Below, in pieces: positions 35,001 through 48,477 of a stretch of 64,000 nucleotides of DNA. Source of the DNA: Holacanthus passer (taxonomy: Eukaryota > Chordata > Actinopteri > Pomacanthidae); NCBI GenBank assembly GCA_025331565.1, contig JAFREQ010000093.1, forward strand, positions 900,001-964,000, in the 5' to 3' direction. The notes below the pieces were generated by a model, which was given only the letters and a program-made list of their open reading frames with translations, made no database searches and was not told the origin of the DNA. Made by a program: the position numbers and the translations under genes. Every line of letters begins with the position of its first letter. The stretch's first letter is position 1.

Positions 35001-38000
35001 AACACGTTATGTGTCCAACAATCGCAGCTGAACGGGTGTGTTGACAGAAGGATTAATATCAGGCCTGGCGACTTTTCAAACGTCACACAGAGCACAATGC
35101 CGTTCACTCACATTCCGAGAGATTCGGGATCCCTGCCAAACAAACTGAGTATCATCCCCGTCATCACTGCGCTAATTCTGAGCTTAAATAAGAGCCCACA
35201 CTGCAGACACACACGCCTCCACGATATCTGGAAGTAGCTTTTCCAGGTGTTATGACATGCTACTACAGCAGTAATCACACACGGCTCCAGTCCCGCGCTG
35301 CTTTACCTGCCAGGTAATCATTTATAGTCACTTAATACTTACTGCGTTGTCCATCTAAAAGGGTGAAATCAGTGTAAGAAACTCAAAAGTGATGACATAC
35401 GAATAAAGACAACTTCCTGACAACAAAACAGATGCAATAATCAGGACTGAAGTGTGTTTATAATGAGGGCTGTAAAGTACATGTCAGGCTGAAATATGTG
35501 CTGTAGGTTTTCACAGTACGCGGTCGGGACGAGTGTCTTCATGCTGGAATTGCTAAATTGTGGCTGCAGATGTGTCAGTATCAGAATTAGCATTTAGCTT
35601 TGTGATGTAAAGCAGCTGACTGGTTCACAAGTTTGGGTGTATTATTTACGTCTTATGAAGAGCGTTTGCTTGTTACGTTTCATGAATGGGTCTGTCAGAG
35701 GGAACCTTTTTGTTTCAGTGAACATTCAGGGAACATTTTCATTTGTATACTCAAGCAAAATAAGCAAAATAACACAGTGGTTCTAGTAAACAAACACATC
35801 ATGCCGAAGGACTTTGGATCTGAAGTCACTGAATGGCTTTTAAAATCATTGCTGCAGAGGTTGGTTGAATGCATCTAAATTCTTTTTAATTATGTTTTTC
35901 CCTTGACTAAATAATTTTTCTAATTTTCTTATTGTGGCGGCACAAGAATCACACAGTTTGATTTATCACATGATAAGATATACTTTTATTCATCCCACAG
36001 TGGGCAAATTCACAATGATTTCTGTGCTGAAGTGGAGAAACTGGTGTTTGTGCCGCAGGTCTAGTAACATTTAATACCTAATGATGATCAGATGAACTTC
36101 CTGTTTACCTCTTTCCTCTTGATGGCTTCTCGAAGAAGCTCCACCACATCTTCTCCCTCACAGTCTGTGGCCTTGAAGCCTTTGGTCCAGGTTACGAGGA
36201 TACCCTGCAGAGCACACAACACTCAGTGAGAGCAGCCTCGTGGCTGAAAGGTCGGCTCTTGAAACCCTGAACAGGAAGGGAAAATGTGGCATAGATGAGA
36301 AATACTAATGTGTCCTTCAAGTCTAGTTGCTCCTGTTCAGCTACATCCAGACTGTCTTTATACAGACCTGTACTTCAAACACTTTACTTTAGTTAGTTGA
36401 ACTTCTTTCCTCCCTTTGCATCACTATTTCTGGGAAGCTCCACCTCCATGACATGGAAGGGACCCAGTTCTGGTTCTCTTTGCTTCATATTTTACAATGT
36501 GTTTTTTTTTTGAGATGTCGGTAAAGAACATACTGCGTCCAAGCTGGTCTGATGGCAGGGGAAGGAGAAGGTGAAACCCAGTGGCAGTCGAGCACTTTTC
36601 ATTCCCATGTAGTCCAGGAAGTCGGAGATGCAGTACACAATGTGGTCAAAGAGCTGGAACGAGACGTGATGTTAGTGGTTTGCATAGTGGGAGATGTGGT
36701 TAGGTTTGCTGTCCCTTTAGTTTCTACGGTGAGACAAACATTTTGAGATGCACCCTGCAGATGTTTATTGTGTCCATGAGATGTTAAGAGAAATAGGAGT
36801 AAATTTGTTTGAGAGGAATGAGAATTATTTCCAATGTGAAATCCTGAGGGTCGACAAAGTAAAAGAAAGTGTCGTTACCTCCTCTCCTGTGCCCTGCATG
36901 ACTTCTATGGGGATGGCGTAGATTTTGTTATGCATCTCCACCGTTCGCCTCTTGCCGCTGCGAATCTTTACCAGAAGGACACGGAAGTTTGTCCCTCCGA
37001 GATCAAGAGCGAGGAAATCTCCATTCTCTGCGTTACAAGAAAAACCTGGTTAGCATATGAACCAGCAAAAATGAATCTGTCACGACTGAAGCTTTAATCC
37101 ACTGTATTGATTTTATTTTTGAAGGAATGTTGCTCCCTGATGCTTCAATAACCCAGTTGAAAAACATGTAAGTTTACTTATTTAAAACAGACAAGTGGTT
37201 ATAGTTTAACTTAATAAGATGCCTGTGGGTCTTTCTGAGATAATGTGGAAGAAGCTGATTTACTCGTGCTCACTACGTCTAATAATGTGGCTATGATTCT
37301 GGAAAACTGCCGAGTAGACAAACTGGACTTAAAAGTGCAAACTAAGCAGCCTCAAACAAATAATAGTGACTGTGACTCATTTGTAACCCGCCATTAACTA
37401 CACCAAAAAGGAAGAGGCAGAATTTAGTTGTTTCACCTCTGACCCGGTATCGTGAGTGCAAATACATTGTACAATCAACAGAAGGCAGTTTGTTCAGGAC
37501 ACGTGTAAACTAACAAACCTGATCTTTGCTGCTTTGACTAATTACCCCAAAGTGAGTGTGTGATGTGATCAATCATCTGTCAAAGCTGAGCTGAGAATCA
37601 CATCTGGGCTCAGCTATAATGCGTGTAGAGAAACTGAAAATCAGTTGAAAATACATCAGTGATTATACAGTTGGAAGAGGTAAGAAACTCTACTGCTGGG
37701 TAGTAGTACTAGTAGTAGTACTAGTAGTAGTAGTAGTAGTAGTAGTGGGTGTTCGACAGGGTTCTTCCCTCCCACCTGTCTGCATGTCTCTCTTTTCAGT
37801 CACCTGTTCCATCTGGTGTACTTCGGACAAAGGTTGGCAGCATTTTCACCGTGGCCTCCTGGTGGCTGTCCTTCTTGAGGCCTCTCTCGATCTCCACCCT
37901 CATGCGTTTCTTCACTTCCAGCAGCTGGGCTTTGCTCAGCCGGAACTCTGCCAAAGTCTGCTGGATCTGGCGCGCCTGCTCCGTCAAACGGTACGCCACC

Positions 38001-41000
38001 GCCGTCACCATGGCTGCGCCTTTCGCACTCCCACTCTCAGACAGCAGGAAGCGGACATCTGAGTCGGGGACCAAGCGACGCACTGTCTTGTGCAGACGGC
38101 GAGCGTATCTGTTCAGAGAGAGCAGAAGATGTCTGATGAGAGAGGCTGGAAGTGTCTTCAACACTGAATCTTATTGGCATGTGGATACACAGTCAGATAC
38201 TGCACAGTATTTGAGACGCTCTTAGGTGATGTTTCACACATAAACACCCTTTTCACTGTGAAGTCAAACTATTTCAGAATAGTTTTATTATAATATATGA
38301 CAATAGAGACATGAACTCTCAATATGAAACATTACTGTCTACACAACTGTCCCTCTCTTGAAGACTCACTGAGGATGCATCTTGTAGAGAGACCCGTCGA
38401 TGCCCACGGTGGTGCGGAGGCGGGCGACTCCTTTGTTTTCCTTCAGGCGAGAGAGGATTCCTCCCAGAGTTGCAGCGATCAGATTTGCTGAGCGGAAGGA
38501 CACGATGGTGCACACGTGCTGCACGGCCAGACAGTCTTCGTCTGAGGGCTCCACCCCGAGCCTCGTCAGGATCTCCATACATTTCTTCAGTCCTTCTTTA
38601 GTCCTAAAATGACAAGTGTTTCTCGTCGGTGCTCACATCCAGAAAAGAAAAGCAATGAAGCGGCATTTTTTTAAAACTCCACATGATCATTTATGTGTCA
38701 TGTTTCACACATTCCTGCCTTTAGAGGTGAAAAATTCAATTGATATAAAAACTTTCTGCAAACATTTCTCCCCACTCACTTTTCAATGGCAGAAACGTGT
38801 TTCGTCTCAATCTTTCCTTTCGTCAGGAGCTCGGGGGTTATCCGCCCCTCAAACAGCAGCCCCTCTTTGGCCATCTTGACCAGGATGAGTCGAACCAGCT
38901 CTCCCATGTACATCCCACTGGCCATCTTTTCAAACCTGAGCAGAGCGAAACACAGCAGCGTTTTCAGACGATGTGTCATGGATACAGTTTGCATTAGTCA
39001 TTCCATCTCCTCTTCGAAGACCCGCAGTAGAACTGATGCGCTACCACTGCTTTGCATTTTTAGAAGACATGTAACCTCTTTATTTGTTTCTTGGATGAAT
39101 GTTATAGCTAAACCAAAAACAAAGAACATGTTAGTGATGGGACAAATGATGACCACAAAAAGGGAGAAGGTTCTGAAAGGGCAGTCTGAGGGGACAGTAT
39201 CCAACAGGTTTATTTCAAGCAGGAAATTCTCAGAAAGACTATTCTCTATCTTTACACTTGCTTTAATGAATGAAGGTTTGAGGGGAAACTCTTACAGCTG
39301 TTTTCCTGGGTTGATGGAGCCCCTGTCAATCTCACGGTCGAACTCTGTGCGAATGTCCTCAATGGACCCGTTGTCCCCGAAGGCCCCCCACTCGGTGTTG
39401 ATGCACATCCGCCCTTCGTCTCCTTCCACCAGGTCGATGTGACGCATTTCCTCCATGTAGCAGGCGTTTGTTCCCGTTCCTGTGAGGATGCACAGCTTCA
39501 TGAGTCCTGTCTGACATGACTCAGTGCACTGTCCTCATGATGCCAGGGTTGAGGGTATTATACCTTTGGCGCCCCCACATGTACAACTGTGCTCATGGTA
39601 GTGTAAGGTGCTCTAGATATCTGTGCTGACTCTGCTTTTTCCTCAAATGAGCAAAGCAAACTGATCTATAATTTTCTGATCTTGTCAAAAAGAGTCCTCT
39701 GCAGTGTCTTTACCTATGATGATGCCCACTTCACAGCGCTGGTCGTCAAACCCACAGGTCATCATGGTGCCCACTGTGTCATTCACCACGGCCATGATGT
39801 CGGCTTCATAGTCCTGAAAAAGCAATCAGACAATACAGTCATCACTCATCAGCCATTTATAACAGTTTACCACCATTGATGGAACATGGTTTTCTCTGCT
39901 AGTAAAACTTCACAGCGCATCAAACTAATCATCAAAAGAAACCATTACAAAAATAAAATGTTTGATTTTGTCTGCAATATGCAAATAGTTTAGTTAAAAG
40001 AAAGAGAAAAAAACTCACCCCTCGTTTCTTGATGGCCTTGTTCAGAAGCTGCACGACGTCCATGCCTTCTACACCGCTGGCTTTAAACTTCTTTGTCCAT
40101 GTCACTAAGACGGCCTGTAAAACAGGGCGTTTAATGGGGCCAAGCTTTAAGTTACAGTCGGACGAGCTTGGCAGGTCTGAAATGTGTGTCCATTGCTATT
40201 CCAACCACAGCATCAGTTTCCAACCACACATTTACATTTTAACACTGCTTCCTAAAGAGAGCGCAGTTACACAATATTTAGCTTTTCTACAAAAATGTAA
40301 AAGCAATTTTTTTAAAAACATACCATAATTCCTTATATCTGATCAACTTAGTCTCCATTTCACATTTGACACTGGAACCTTATACCTCAAGAATTGATAA
40401 ATGAAAGAAGAAATTCTCATCCAACTCATCCAAATATTAAAATTCTAGTCTGAAAGTTGATTGGACGGTTTGTTTACCTCATCCAGTTTGGACTGGGCGC
40501 AGGGGAAGGAGAATGTAAATCCTACAGGAAGCTTTTTATCCTTGATTTTTTGCTTCTCCATGAAGTCGCCCAGGCAATCTGCGACATGCTCGAAGAGCTG
40601 CAGACAGAAACAGGAGTTTTTACGACAAGATAAAACCTCTGACCAACATCATACTAACATTTTCTCTTTTCTCTCACGATCACTTTGACCACACACTCAG
40701 ATTCTGAGCCGTGAGCAGATTCATGAGAGCAGGACGTTCCTGATGAGGGAAACATATCAAGTATCTCGGCACAAAAAATGCAAAGACGAGTAAAAGTCTA
40801 AAGAAATAAAAAAATATTTGCTTCACATACATGTTTACTTCTTAGTTCCGATAATGTTACTCATCTCAACTCAGTTGCCAGTTTATTAGGTACACCTAAC
40901 CAAACCTGATGAATTATACCTTCATAAATGTGATAATGTTCAGTTTTAATTTACACTGTTTTAGAGATGTTGATTGAACTTAATGGTCATTTTGAAGACT

Positions 41001-44000
41001 CCAGTTTGTGGAATTTTGTGAAAGCAGGTTTTATTGCAGGGCTGTTACATTAGACTATATTAGTTTTTGGTGGACCTAATAAACAGCAGTGTCACGTTTC
41101 AAGGAGCGAGATAGATTGATGAAGCTACAACACTCACTGCACTAGATTAATAACTTGATTGATTTAGAAGCTTATTTTGAAGCAGAAATATCTTATAACT
41201 TTACACCTCTGTTTAGAAAACAGCTGAATTTCTTTTGTGATTTTCAGTGTTGCTGCATATTTATAATGTTTCGATTTTACCAGGTCACTCTCCATTAAAA
41301 CAAACCATCCTGTTAACAAACGTGTTCATGTAGCCGGTCCCATTTCTGGCCAGCTGTCCCCCTGACATTTCATTAAACAGCATCTGTCTCTGTGGAAGTC
41401 GTGCTCTGATCCAATCACATAGCCGCAGACGGTCGCTCGTGTTTTGGTTATCGTGTTACAATACGACCGCCAGCTGTTCTCTGCGAGTTCAGTGAAGGTC
41501 AGCGGAGGTTCGGACTTCGCTCTCATTGCTCTGTCAAGGAGGTCGTTTTACTCATTTTGATCCTGGACGTGACCTTTAATACTGCTGTGCTCTGTACGCA
41601 GGCCAGACACAAACAAAGGATATTATGAGGGGAAACAGACGAGTGTCTGACCTGGGTCGTGTAGTACTTGTGTTTGTTGATGTTGAGGATTACAACATGT
41701 TCAGATCTGCCGCATGTTTTTAGTGACATCCATCCAGAGGTCTGTTTTGGAAGCAGCCAGACCGTCGAACCGTGATGTTTCCAAATGGAGTCTTATGTTT
41801 GTGTTTACCTGTGAGCCGCTGCCGTGGATGATGTCGTCAGGGGTGTCGTAGACCTGGCTCTCCATTTGGACCGGCTGCTTCTTGTCCTGCTTCACTTTGA
41901 CACGCAGGATCCGAAAGTTGGACCCCCCGAGGTCCAGAGCAATGAAGTCCCCCTTTTCTGTCAAAAAAAAAGAATACAGATAAACATTAGAGATCCTTAA
42001 AATAATAAATTCTTATTCTTTTTTAATTCAAGCGCCAACATGTTAAGAAGTGCTGTGATGCCTTCTTCCTTCTGTTGTGTGGTTTGTTTCTGTAGGTTGA
42101 GCTTTTGTATTTTCCTGAACAAAGAGCTTTGTTTCTTGTTTGCCAAAGGATTTCTTTCTTGGAAACACGTAGCTTGACTCAGTATTGATGAATGAGCAAA
42201 AGCTCACTGGGGGCTCGTGCTCCCTGAGTCCGCCGTCATTTCCAAACTCAACACACCATTGAAAAGAAAAAGCTTCGTGCACAGAGAGAACCTGTGTGTA
42301 ACTGTAAGAATCGCTTTCAAATTCACAAAGTAAATTACAAATGTTTGCGCTTGTGACTGCACTCCCAACCCGAGTATATGCTCAAGGATCTTTAATGAAC
42401 CCCGGGATGAGCAGCGCTTCGTCTTCTTCAGGTTCATTTGTCTTGACGTGCCATTATCAGGAGGCAGGTGACGGCAGTGTGTCTGCAGAATCCAGACCAA
42501 TGTAATAAAACACAAACAAGAAGCTTATGGATAAGGTTGGTAATAGAAACAACCACAACCTGAAGTTCTCAGAAACTAAAAGCCTGAAAAAGGAAGTGCC
42601 CGAGAAGACAACATTTAAAATGACCTTATTTTAAAAACACTTCAGTTACTTTTACTCGACCTTTTTATGTGAACAGAGTCTAAGAGAGTCAAAAGATAAA
42701 ATTATCCCCAGCTGAGAACATAACAATATATATCGTGTTGGTTTCATTTTGTTGATTCCAAAACAAACACACAACTTGTCATATATTTCCCATTATTTTG
42801 AAACAAACATGCTCTAAAATGTTCGTAGTTTGTCAGTGAAAGTAAGAAGATGGCTAATAGTTTCTGAATCATTTTTACTTTCTTTCTTACAGTCATCAGA
42901 GAGTGCAGTGGCTCTCATTACAAACAGTTGTATCCTCAGTTGGGTTAAAATGATTTATTTAGCCTTTGGGCATTTGTGTGACATTGATCTAGAGTCAGTT
43001 ACAATGAAAGAGTCGAGAAGGATTAAGTGTCTTGCAAAAGGACACTGCAGCCGAACACGTGATAGTGTGCGGATGTGCATTTAACCGCTGCAGGGAACAG
43101 ACCTGTGACCTTTCAGCTGCAAGAAAACAGCCAGAACATCCGACCAAACAATGTGCTTCATTTAGTGCTGCCGTGACCTGACTGGAATGAGATGTGACCA
43201 GGCCGACATATGGAAGTGTTACTGATGTCCCGCAGAGCATGTGTCCACTTTATAGTCCTCGTCTCAGTCTGACCTCAGTGCTTGGATGTGTGAGCCGCTA
43301 CCTCTTGGTTTATATACATGTTGGATTTCAGTAGTTTCATCAAAGCCCATCAAGTCTAGTGTTAAACTAACAGACAGGAGAAGGATGGTGACTGTGTTAA
43401 GTAAAGTTAAGTCCTGTCACACATAAACTAAAAACAGATCATCGGAGATTGGGTGTTGATTCAGTCTAGCTGAACCTTTGAGAGCCTTCACGTCTGCAGT
43501 GCGACGTCTTTGCCTCCTGTAGCACATATTCGTTTGTGGGGGAGAGAACGAATCGGCTGGACGACTGACCGGGCCGTTACTCTGTGCTCAAGTTGGACTA
43601 AACCAATTGTAGCCTCGAACAGCCAAACTATAAATACTTTACTTTGTGTCTGGAAAGACTCACTGAGCTTTGTCAATGGACGTGAACCAATATTATTTTG
43701 CACCAATCAACAGACGGATTGTGACAGATTCCTTTTTGCTGTAATCTTAACATTGTGAACGTGGCACCAAGTGGGATGTTCTCAAAGTTTGGCTTCATGT
43801 TTTCAAACTGGAAGGTGGCTGATTCTGAACGTAAAGGTTCAGCGTGACCTCGGCTTTTTATGAGCTTCAACAGCATCTGTCACTGTTGTTATGTGACCAT
43901 CCGTTATCAGTGATCACTGAACCATCTGCATGACAACTGAGCAAACTCTGACGCAGACTGCGAGATGTGGTTGAAAGTCCTGGACAAAGCCAGTAAATGG

Positions 44001-47000
44001 ACATTGAGTTCGTTTTTTCATTAGATCAAACCCAGAGATGTGACAAAGAAGCATTTGATCACTTCCAGCCTGAAATTTCCAGCAGCTCTGCCCTTTGCTC
44101 GATCCCTCAGACCTCGTGTAGCTTCTGAAACCGGAGACTATTTATACTGCGAGAGGAGGCCGTCCCTCCCTGCAGCCTCGCTCGGTGATATTTCTGTTTA
44201 CTGCTGCTGTTTACCAGCAAGGACAAACAGGCTCGGTTTGACGAGCGAACCTCTCGACTCTGGCCACAGAGCTTCGAGCTGTTCGAGTTGTGCTTTGGTT
44301 GGTTTCCGTTCTCTGAGGATATTTTGCACATTAAAGTTATTCTGCTTTGTCGGTGAATACTTACCGATTCAGAGACAGTTTCACTTTGAGGAATTAAAAT
44401 TATTACACCGTCAATTTTGTATTGATTTGTTTCCCCAGTCGCTACATTATTGTCACCGAAAAAGATTTGACCTTTGACTATTGTCTTTTTGTATCTGTTA
44501 TTTAATGAGATTACTATTTTAACGCATTCATACTATTACAGTTTTTTATACAAGCTCTCTGGTGGCTTTTATTTTGAAGAGTTTCTTTAATTCCAGCTTC
44601 TCCGTCTCGTTATTTTAGTTGAACTTTTTCTTAATATCAACAAAATAAACAACCATCATGATAATGTGAAACAGTTGGTTTGTTATTCCTGTTGCTGATA
44701 ATGGACAAACCTTCAGACTGACGGTCGTGAATATTTAATGTGCACAAGCTTTTGAATGGATTATTTAATTATACTGCTCATTAATTTGTCTCTCCTTACA
44801 TTCAAATCAATAACACGGACGTTATGAGGTTTTCATCTGACCTGTTGGCTCCATGTCATCGGACCGGTGAACTGTTTGGCCCCGGAGCTGAAACAATGGT
44901 GATCTACTGAGTCCAAATCCAGAGCGTGACACAAAGAGGCTTATGTCACAGAACAGGCCTGACGATTTGACCACATCAGCACATTGTTTACGGACGGAGA
45001 GCAGCAGGATACAGGAGGCGGCGCTTTAACACACGTACAGTATAGATAGACTGTATATGATATAACAGAGACACTGGACTCTGTAAAGCATCACTTTGAC
45101 TTTAATGGGATTGAATTTCTCTTCATCATGATGCAAAACAGCAGCATTCCTCTTTTGTCATCGTTGCTTTCCTATATTTGATTTTAACTGTTAACTGCAG
45201 ATTAACCCACGACTAAAAGTCCTTCACTGACTTTAAGAAACCAAAACTATTTGTTACAGATAATTAATTTGGTCACGACGTTGTAAGATTTTGTGTGAAA
45301 CTATTTTAAAGCTTGGGTTGTTTTTGCATTTTCACACTCTCACATATTCATTTATTACGACACAGTTTGCTCTTTTTAATATATAAGAATTTATAAAACA
45401 TCATTAAATTGAAATGAATATCATTGCTGTTATTTGCTGAATGACCGAGCTCAGTCTGCCAAGGGACACATAAGAGTTCCTTCAGTTCCAGGAGACCAGG
45501 AACTGATTTCGAGGAGCGGCAGGCGATTCAATATTTCACTAATATTTAACTTCCAGCTGAATATTTCTAAGAGCTGCGAGACCTCCAGTCGATACCTGAC
45601 TGAATAAAGAAAGTCAACAGCCATTTTCACAGCTTTTTAAGGGTGAAATTCAAGCACTTTCAAGCTAAACCAAACATTTATCAGCACATCTAAGTTGTTG
45701 CTGTAAATGCAATTGTGAAAAATAAAAATAAAGTTTGCAGAATTCCTTCGTACCCACAGCGATGAATGAATGAAGGCCTATACTTTACCAGCTGTTCGTA
45801 TTAACTTTGATTACATGTTTGGATCACGATCATTTCATGCTAATTTTGACACCAAACAAATATGACGACAGAATCATTTCATTATAAATATTAAAATATC
45901 TTTATGTAGAATTAGTATGTGTGTAGTTTATTCGAACCTTGAAAACATAACAGTTGAAATTAAGATTTTTCCTGATTTTGCTTTACGCTGTCTCCACATT
46001 TTTCCATCAGCCCACTATGTTCAATGTTTTGAAACCAAAAAAATATCCATGGTGACCTGGGCCCTGTTTCCTAAAAGCATGTTGAGGATAAAACCATCTT
46101 TGTCCCATTGTGATTGTCTCTGGGTTCATGTCAGATTCTTTTAGAGCTGGGAGACGCCTGCCAGCGACCTGTTGGTGACCTGTGAATCTCCATGTACCTG
46201 ATCCGTCGGGGATGGACCTGACGAAGGTGGGCAGCATCTTGACGGTGGCGGTGGGGTTGGTGTCACGGCTGAGCCCGTTCTCCATTTCCCTGCGGAAGCG
46301 GTTCATGATGTCCCTCAGCGTCTCGTCCGAGAAGCGCATGGAGTACAGGTACTTATCGATCTGAGGAACGGACGAGTTCAAAACGTGCCTCATTATTAAA
46401 AACAAGAGTTAACACATTTTTTACACATAGATAAATTAGTGTACAAGCTGTATCCAAAGCAACATTACTGATCACTCACTGGTATTAAGCTGACTCCAAA
46501 CTGACTTAACTTTAACGCAACTTAAAAACAAAACTACAGATTTAAACATAACTGTGTCATCGTGGTGTAAACACAATAATGCACTGTGTCCTGATGGAGA
46601 AAAGAGTGAAGACCACGTTGTTCGCCTCCACCTCATTCATTATCTTCCTGCGTGAGGACACGTCAGATTGTTTTACTTCACTAACTGAATGAGATGCATG
46701 TTGGGAGATTGGCTTCTGGGCTGAGTGGTAGTTAAAAAGTCAATAGATCCATTCACTTAACACAAAGTAGCACATATTGTGAGAGGGAGGCTGAACCCGG
46801 ACGCCTCAACCCTCTGAACCAAAACACATGGGACAAAAATACTGCAGCACAACACAAGGTGGAGATACTTTGAATATATCTTTGTTAAATGTTGTATAGA
46901 TCAATGCAACATAGCAGTTTAAAACAGCAGCATTGTGCAGTTTGTTGTTTTACTACACTAATTAGTGGAATGTGTCTTTCCTATTCTTGTTATATAATCA

Positions 47001-48477
47001 CACAGAGCATGCCATGTGGCACACCACAGTTCACTAATCCATTCTGTGCCATGAAACACAGTTTGTTTCTCATCATGCTGCTCCATGTGGCATTTCTATT
47101 ATTAGCCTCAAATCCAATGTAAGGTACAGTGTTGAATACAGTGTGACATGATGTCATCATGTCCTCTTGTCCTGTTCCGGTCTGTCGCTGTCGACCTTGT
47201 GAGGCCGTCGAGACACGTCGTTGTTATACAACTTCTTTAACTCTTCTCACATTTCACATAGATTCTGAACCTGTAATCAAAGCTATATGATTCCCATCGT
47301 GGCTTAAATCCAAACCCCTGGAGCCAAGTTGGAAATTTTATCATCACATTTAAGTATCATTCTGTAGATATTTCCTCCAAATTTAGACATATTTATTTTC
47401 TTGTCATACATTGGAATCCCCATCACTTTTAAATAAAGTGCTGTGCGTGATAACAGTGAGAGGTCAGAGGTCAAAAGGTTAACTCATTATAATGATGCTA
47501 ATTCTGCCTTTTTTTTTTTTTTACTATAATTACTTTTCTCTAAAAGACAGAAAGTCACTTTGTCCGCAGCTAAATTTGACTTCATTTCTTAATATGGTAT
47601 GCAGCGCACCGGTCATATCCGGGATGGACACGGTTAAATAACTTTCATCCTTTCAAGGATTCAGCCCAGCAGAGACTGTTGTAAATTCCACTAACCTACT
47701 TCAGCGCAGGCACGTGCATCTACTGCACCGTGACATCACACATGACATCATAAATCTCTCGCTCTCCCTGCGTCTCGTCGCCTCCCCGCCGGGGGAAACC
47801 TCTCCTCGCTCTGTCATCCCGTTCCAATTTCTGCTGAGCCCAGGTCAGTTTCTGCAGATGACCAGAGGCTTTGTTCCTGCTCACATTTCGCTAATGGCTA
47901 CGCCTGTGTTCTGCTAATGAGTTTGTGTCGTCTGTTCCAGAGGCAATAAGAGAATGAGAGAGTAAATGAGAGAAAGATGAAACGGGAAGAATCAGCGAGT
48001 GGAGAAATGAGCCAGGGAGGGAGGAGATCGTAGAGCTCACGACTTTTCCCAACAGCCCCTCACAGACACCTGTCTGCTTCAGACGGCCGACGCTCCGGAA
48101 ACGCTCAATAACGAGGGTCTGTCTGCAGCTCATCGGCACCATCGCTGACCACAGCCCCTCTCAAGGACATCCATGTCAAACACTGCTAAAACCCTGAACC
48201 AACTAAAGTGGCATCAAATCCAAATTCAGATTCATCATGGCCTCCGTTTCCTCTACTTCCCAAATGCTGCATCCTCCTCTCCCGGCCTGATACGCCCCTC
48301 AGGCTCAATGCTGACATGCAGCCACCGTCAGCCGGCGTCCATGTCCGTCCACCGGGCGGCCGTCACCTCGCACGCCTCTCCTGTCCAACACAGGTTAAAG
48401 CTGCTCTCACCCACCTTTTTGAGTTGATCATCCTTCAGCTGGGTGAAGTAGTAGGCCAGAAGCTGAGCCGCTATCAT
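32080..48477 (-). CDS. hk1: Hexokinase 1, full length, 18 coding exons
   Basis: Phosphorylates glucose to glucose 6-phosphate, the first step of glycolysis, docked on the outer mitochondrial membrane. Coding exons in transcript order: 48477-48415, 46360-46198, 41957-41809, 40597-40478, 40114-40019, 39813-39714, 39479-39296, 38935-38780, 38603-38370, 38108-37804, 37027-36879, 36653-36534, 36204-36109, 34727-34628, 34468-34285, 34091-33936, 33169-32936, 32230-32080. They join without a break into 919 residues (human HK1: 917). The start MIAAQLLAYYFTQL is the VDAC-binding helix of HK1. Each half has a hexokinase signature (VGFTFSFPCAQ...WTKKF; LGFTFSFPCHQ...WTKGF) and the catalytic aspartate motif VNDTVGTMM. 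GTGTNACYMEE and GTGSNACYMEE follow, with SESGSAKGAAM and SEDGSGKGAAL late in each half. In mammalian HK1 only the C half is active; both motifs look intact here. HK2 is excluded by the N-terminus and by IDKYLYSMRFSDETL. Confidence 0.95.
34728..36108 (-). other. hk1 intron 13
   Basis: A 1.4-kb intron with no coding content. Its part near the exon 13 side (about 35966-36020) holds a dispersed repeat tail. Confidence 0.5.
35966..36020 (-). repeat. 3' tail of dispersed repeat (GATAAG type)
   Basis: TGATAAGATATACTTTTATTCATCCCACAGTGGG followed by 'caaattcac'. Same family as the segments at 6140-6185 (opposite orientation) and 62584-62635. Confidence 0.55.
37701..37746. repeat. (TAG)n microsatellite in hk1 intron 10
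   Basis: Trinucleotide TAG repeat with two TAC interruptions, about 57 bases downstream of the exon 10 donor in transcript sense, where it would be transcribed as (CTA)n. Confidence 0.9.
40881..41084. mobile_element. MITE with TTTATTAGGTACACC-type ends
   Basis: Left end GTTTATTAGGTACACCTAAC at 40881-40900; right end GGTGGACCTAATAAAC at 41069-41084. These are inverted copies matching at 15 of 16 terminal positions, about 204 bases apart with non-coding sequence between. The TATTAGGTACACCT terminus is one I know from vertebrate non-autonomous DNA transposons. The flanks show no obvious target duplication. It lies in hk1 intron 3. Confidence 0.6.
41958..46197 (-). other. hk1 intron 2
   Basis: The largest hk1 intron (4.2 kb). 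It contains a decayed repeat at about 42945-43135 and otherwise AT-rich sequence. No alternative first exon could be supported. Confidence 0.5.
42945..43135. mobile_element. Decayed SINE/LINE-tail repeat
   Basis: The segment has 'tgatttatttagcc', then 'cagttacaatgaaagag', then 'aagtgtcttgcaaaaggacact', then 'gaacagacctgtgacctttcagctgcaag'. This order matches a common fish retroposon (ATTTAGCTGACGC ... CTTACAAT ... GTCTTGCTCAAGGACAC ... GAACCxGCGACCTTxxGxTxxxAAG). It is strongly diverged. Confidence 0.45.
46361..48414 (-). other. hk1 intron 1
   Basis: Separates the mitochondrial-binding exon from the catalytic body. Only a poly(T) run near 47510 stands out. Confidence 0.5.

Noticed and set aside
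32080..48477. Two tandem hexokinase genes instead of one
   Set aside because: Only one initiator exon with the mitochondrial helix exists. Exon 10 joins the halves in frame with no promoter, stop or start between them, as in HK1.
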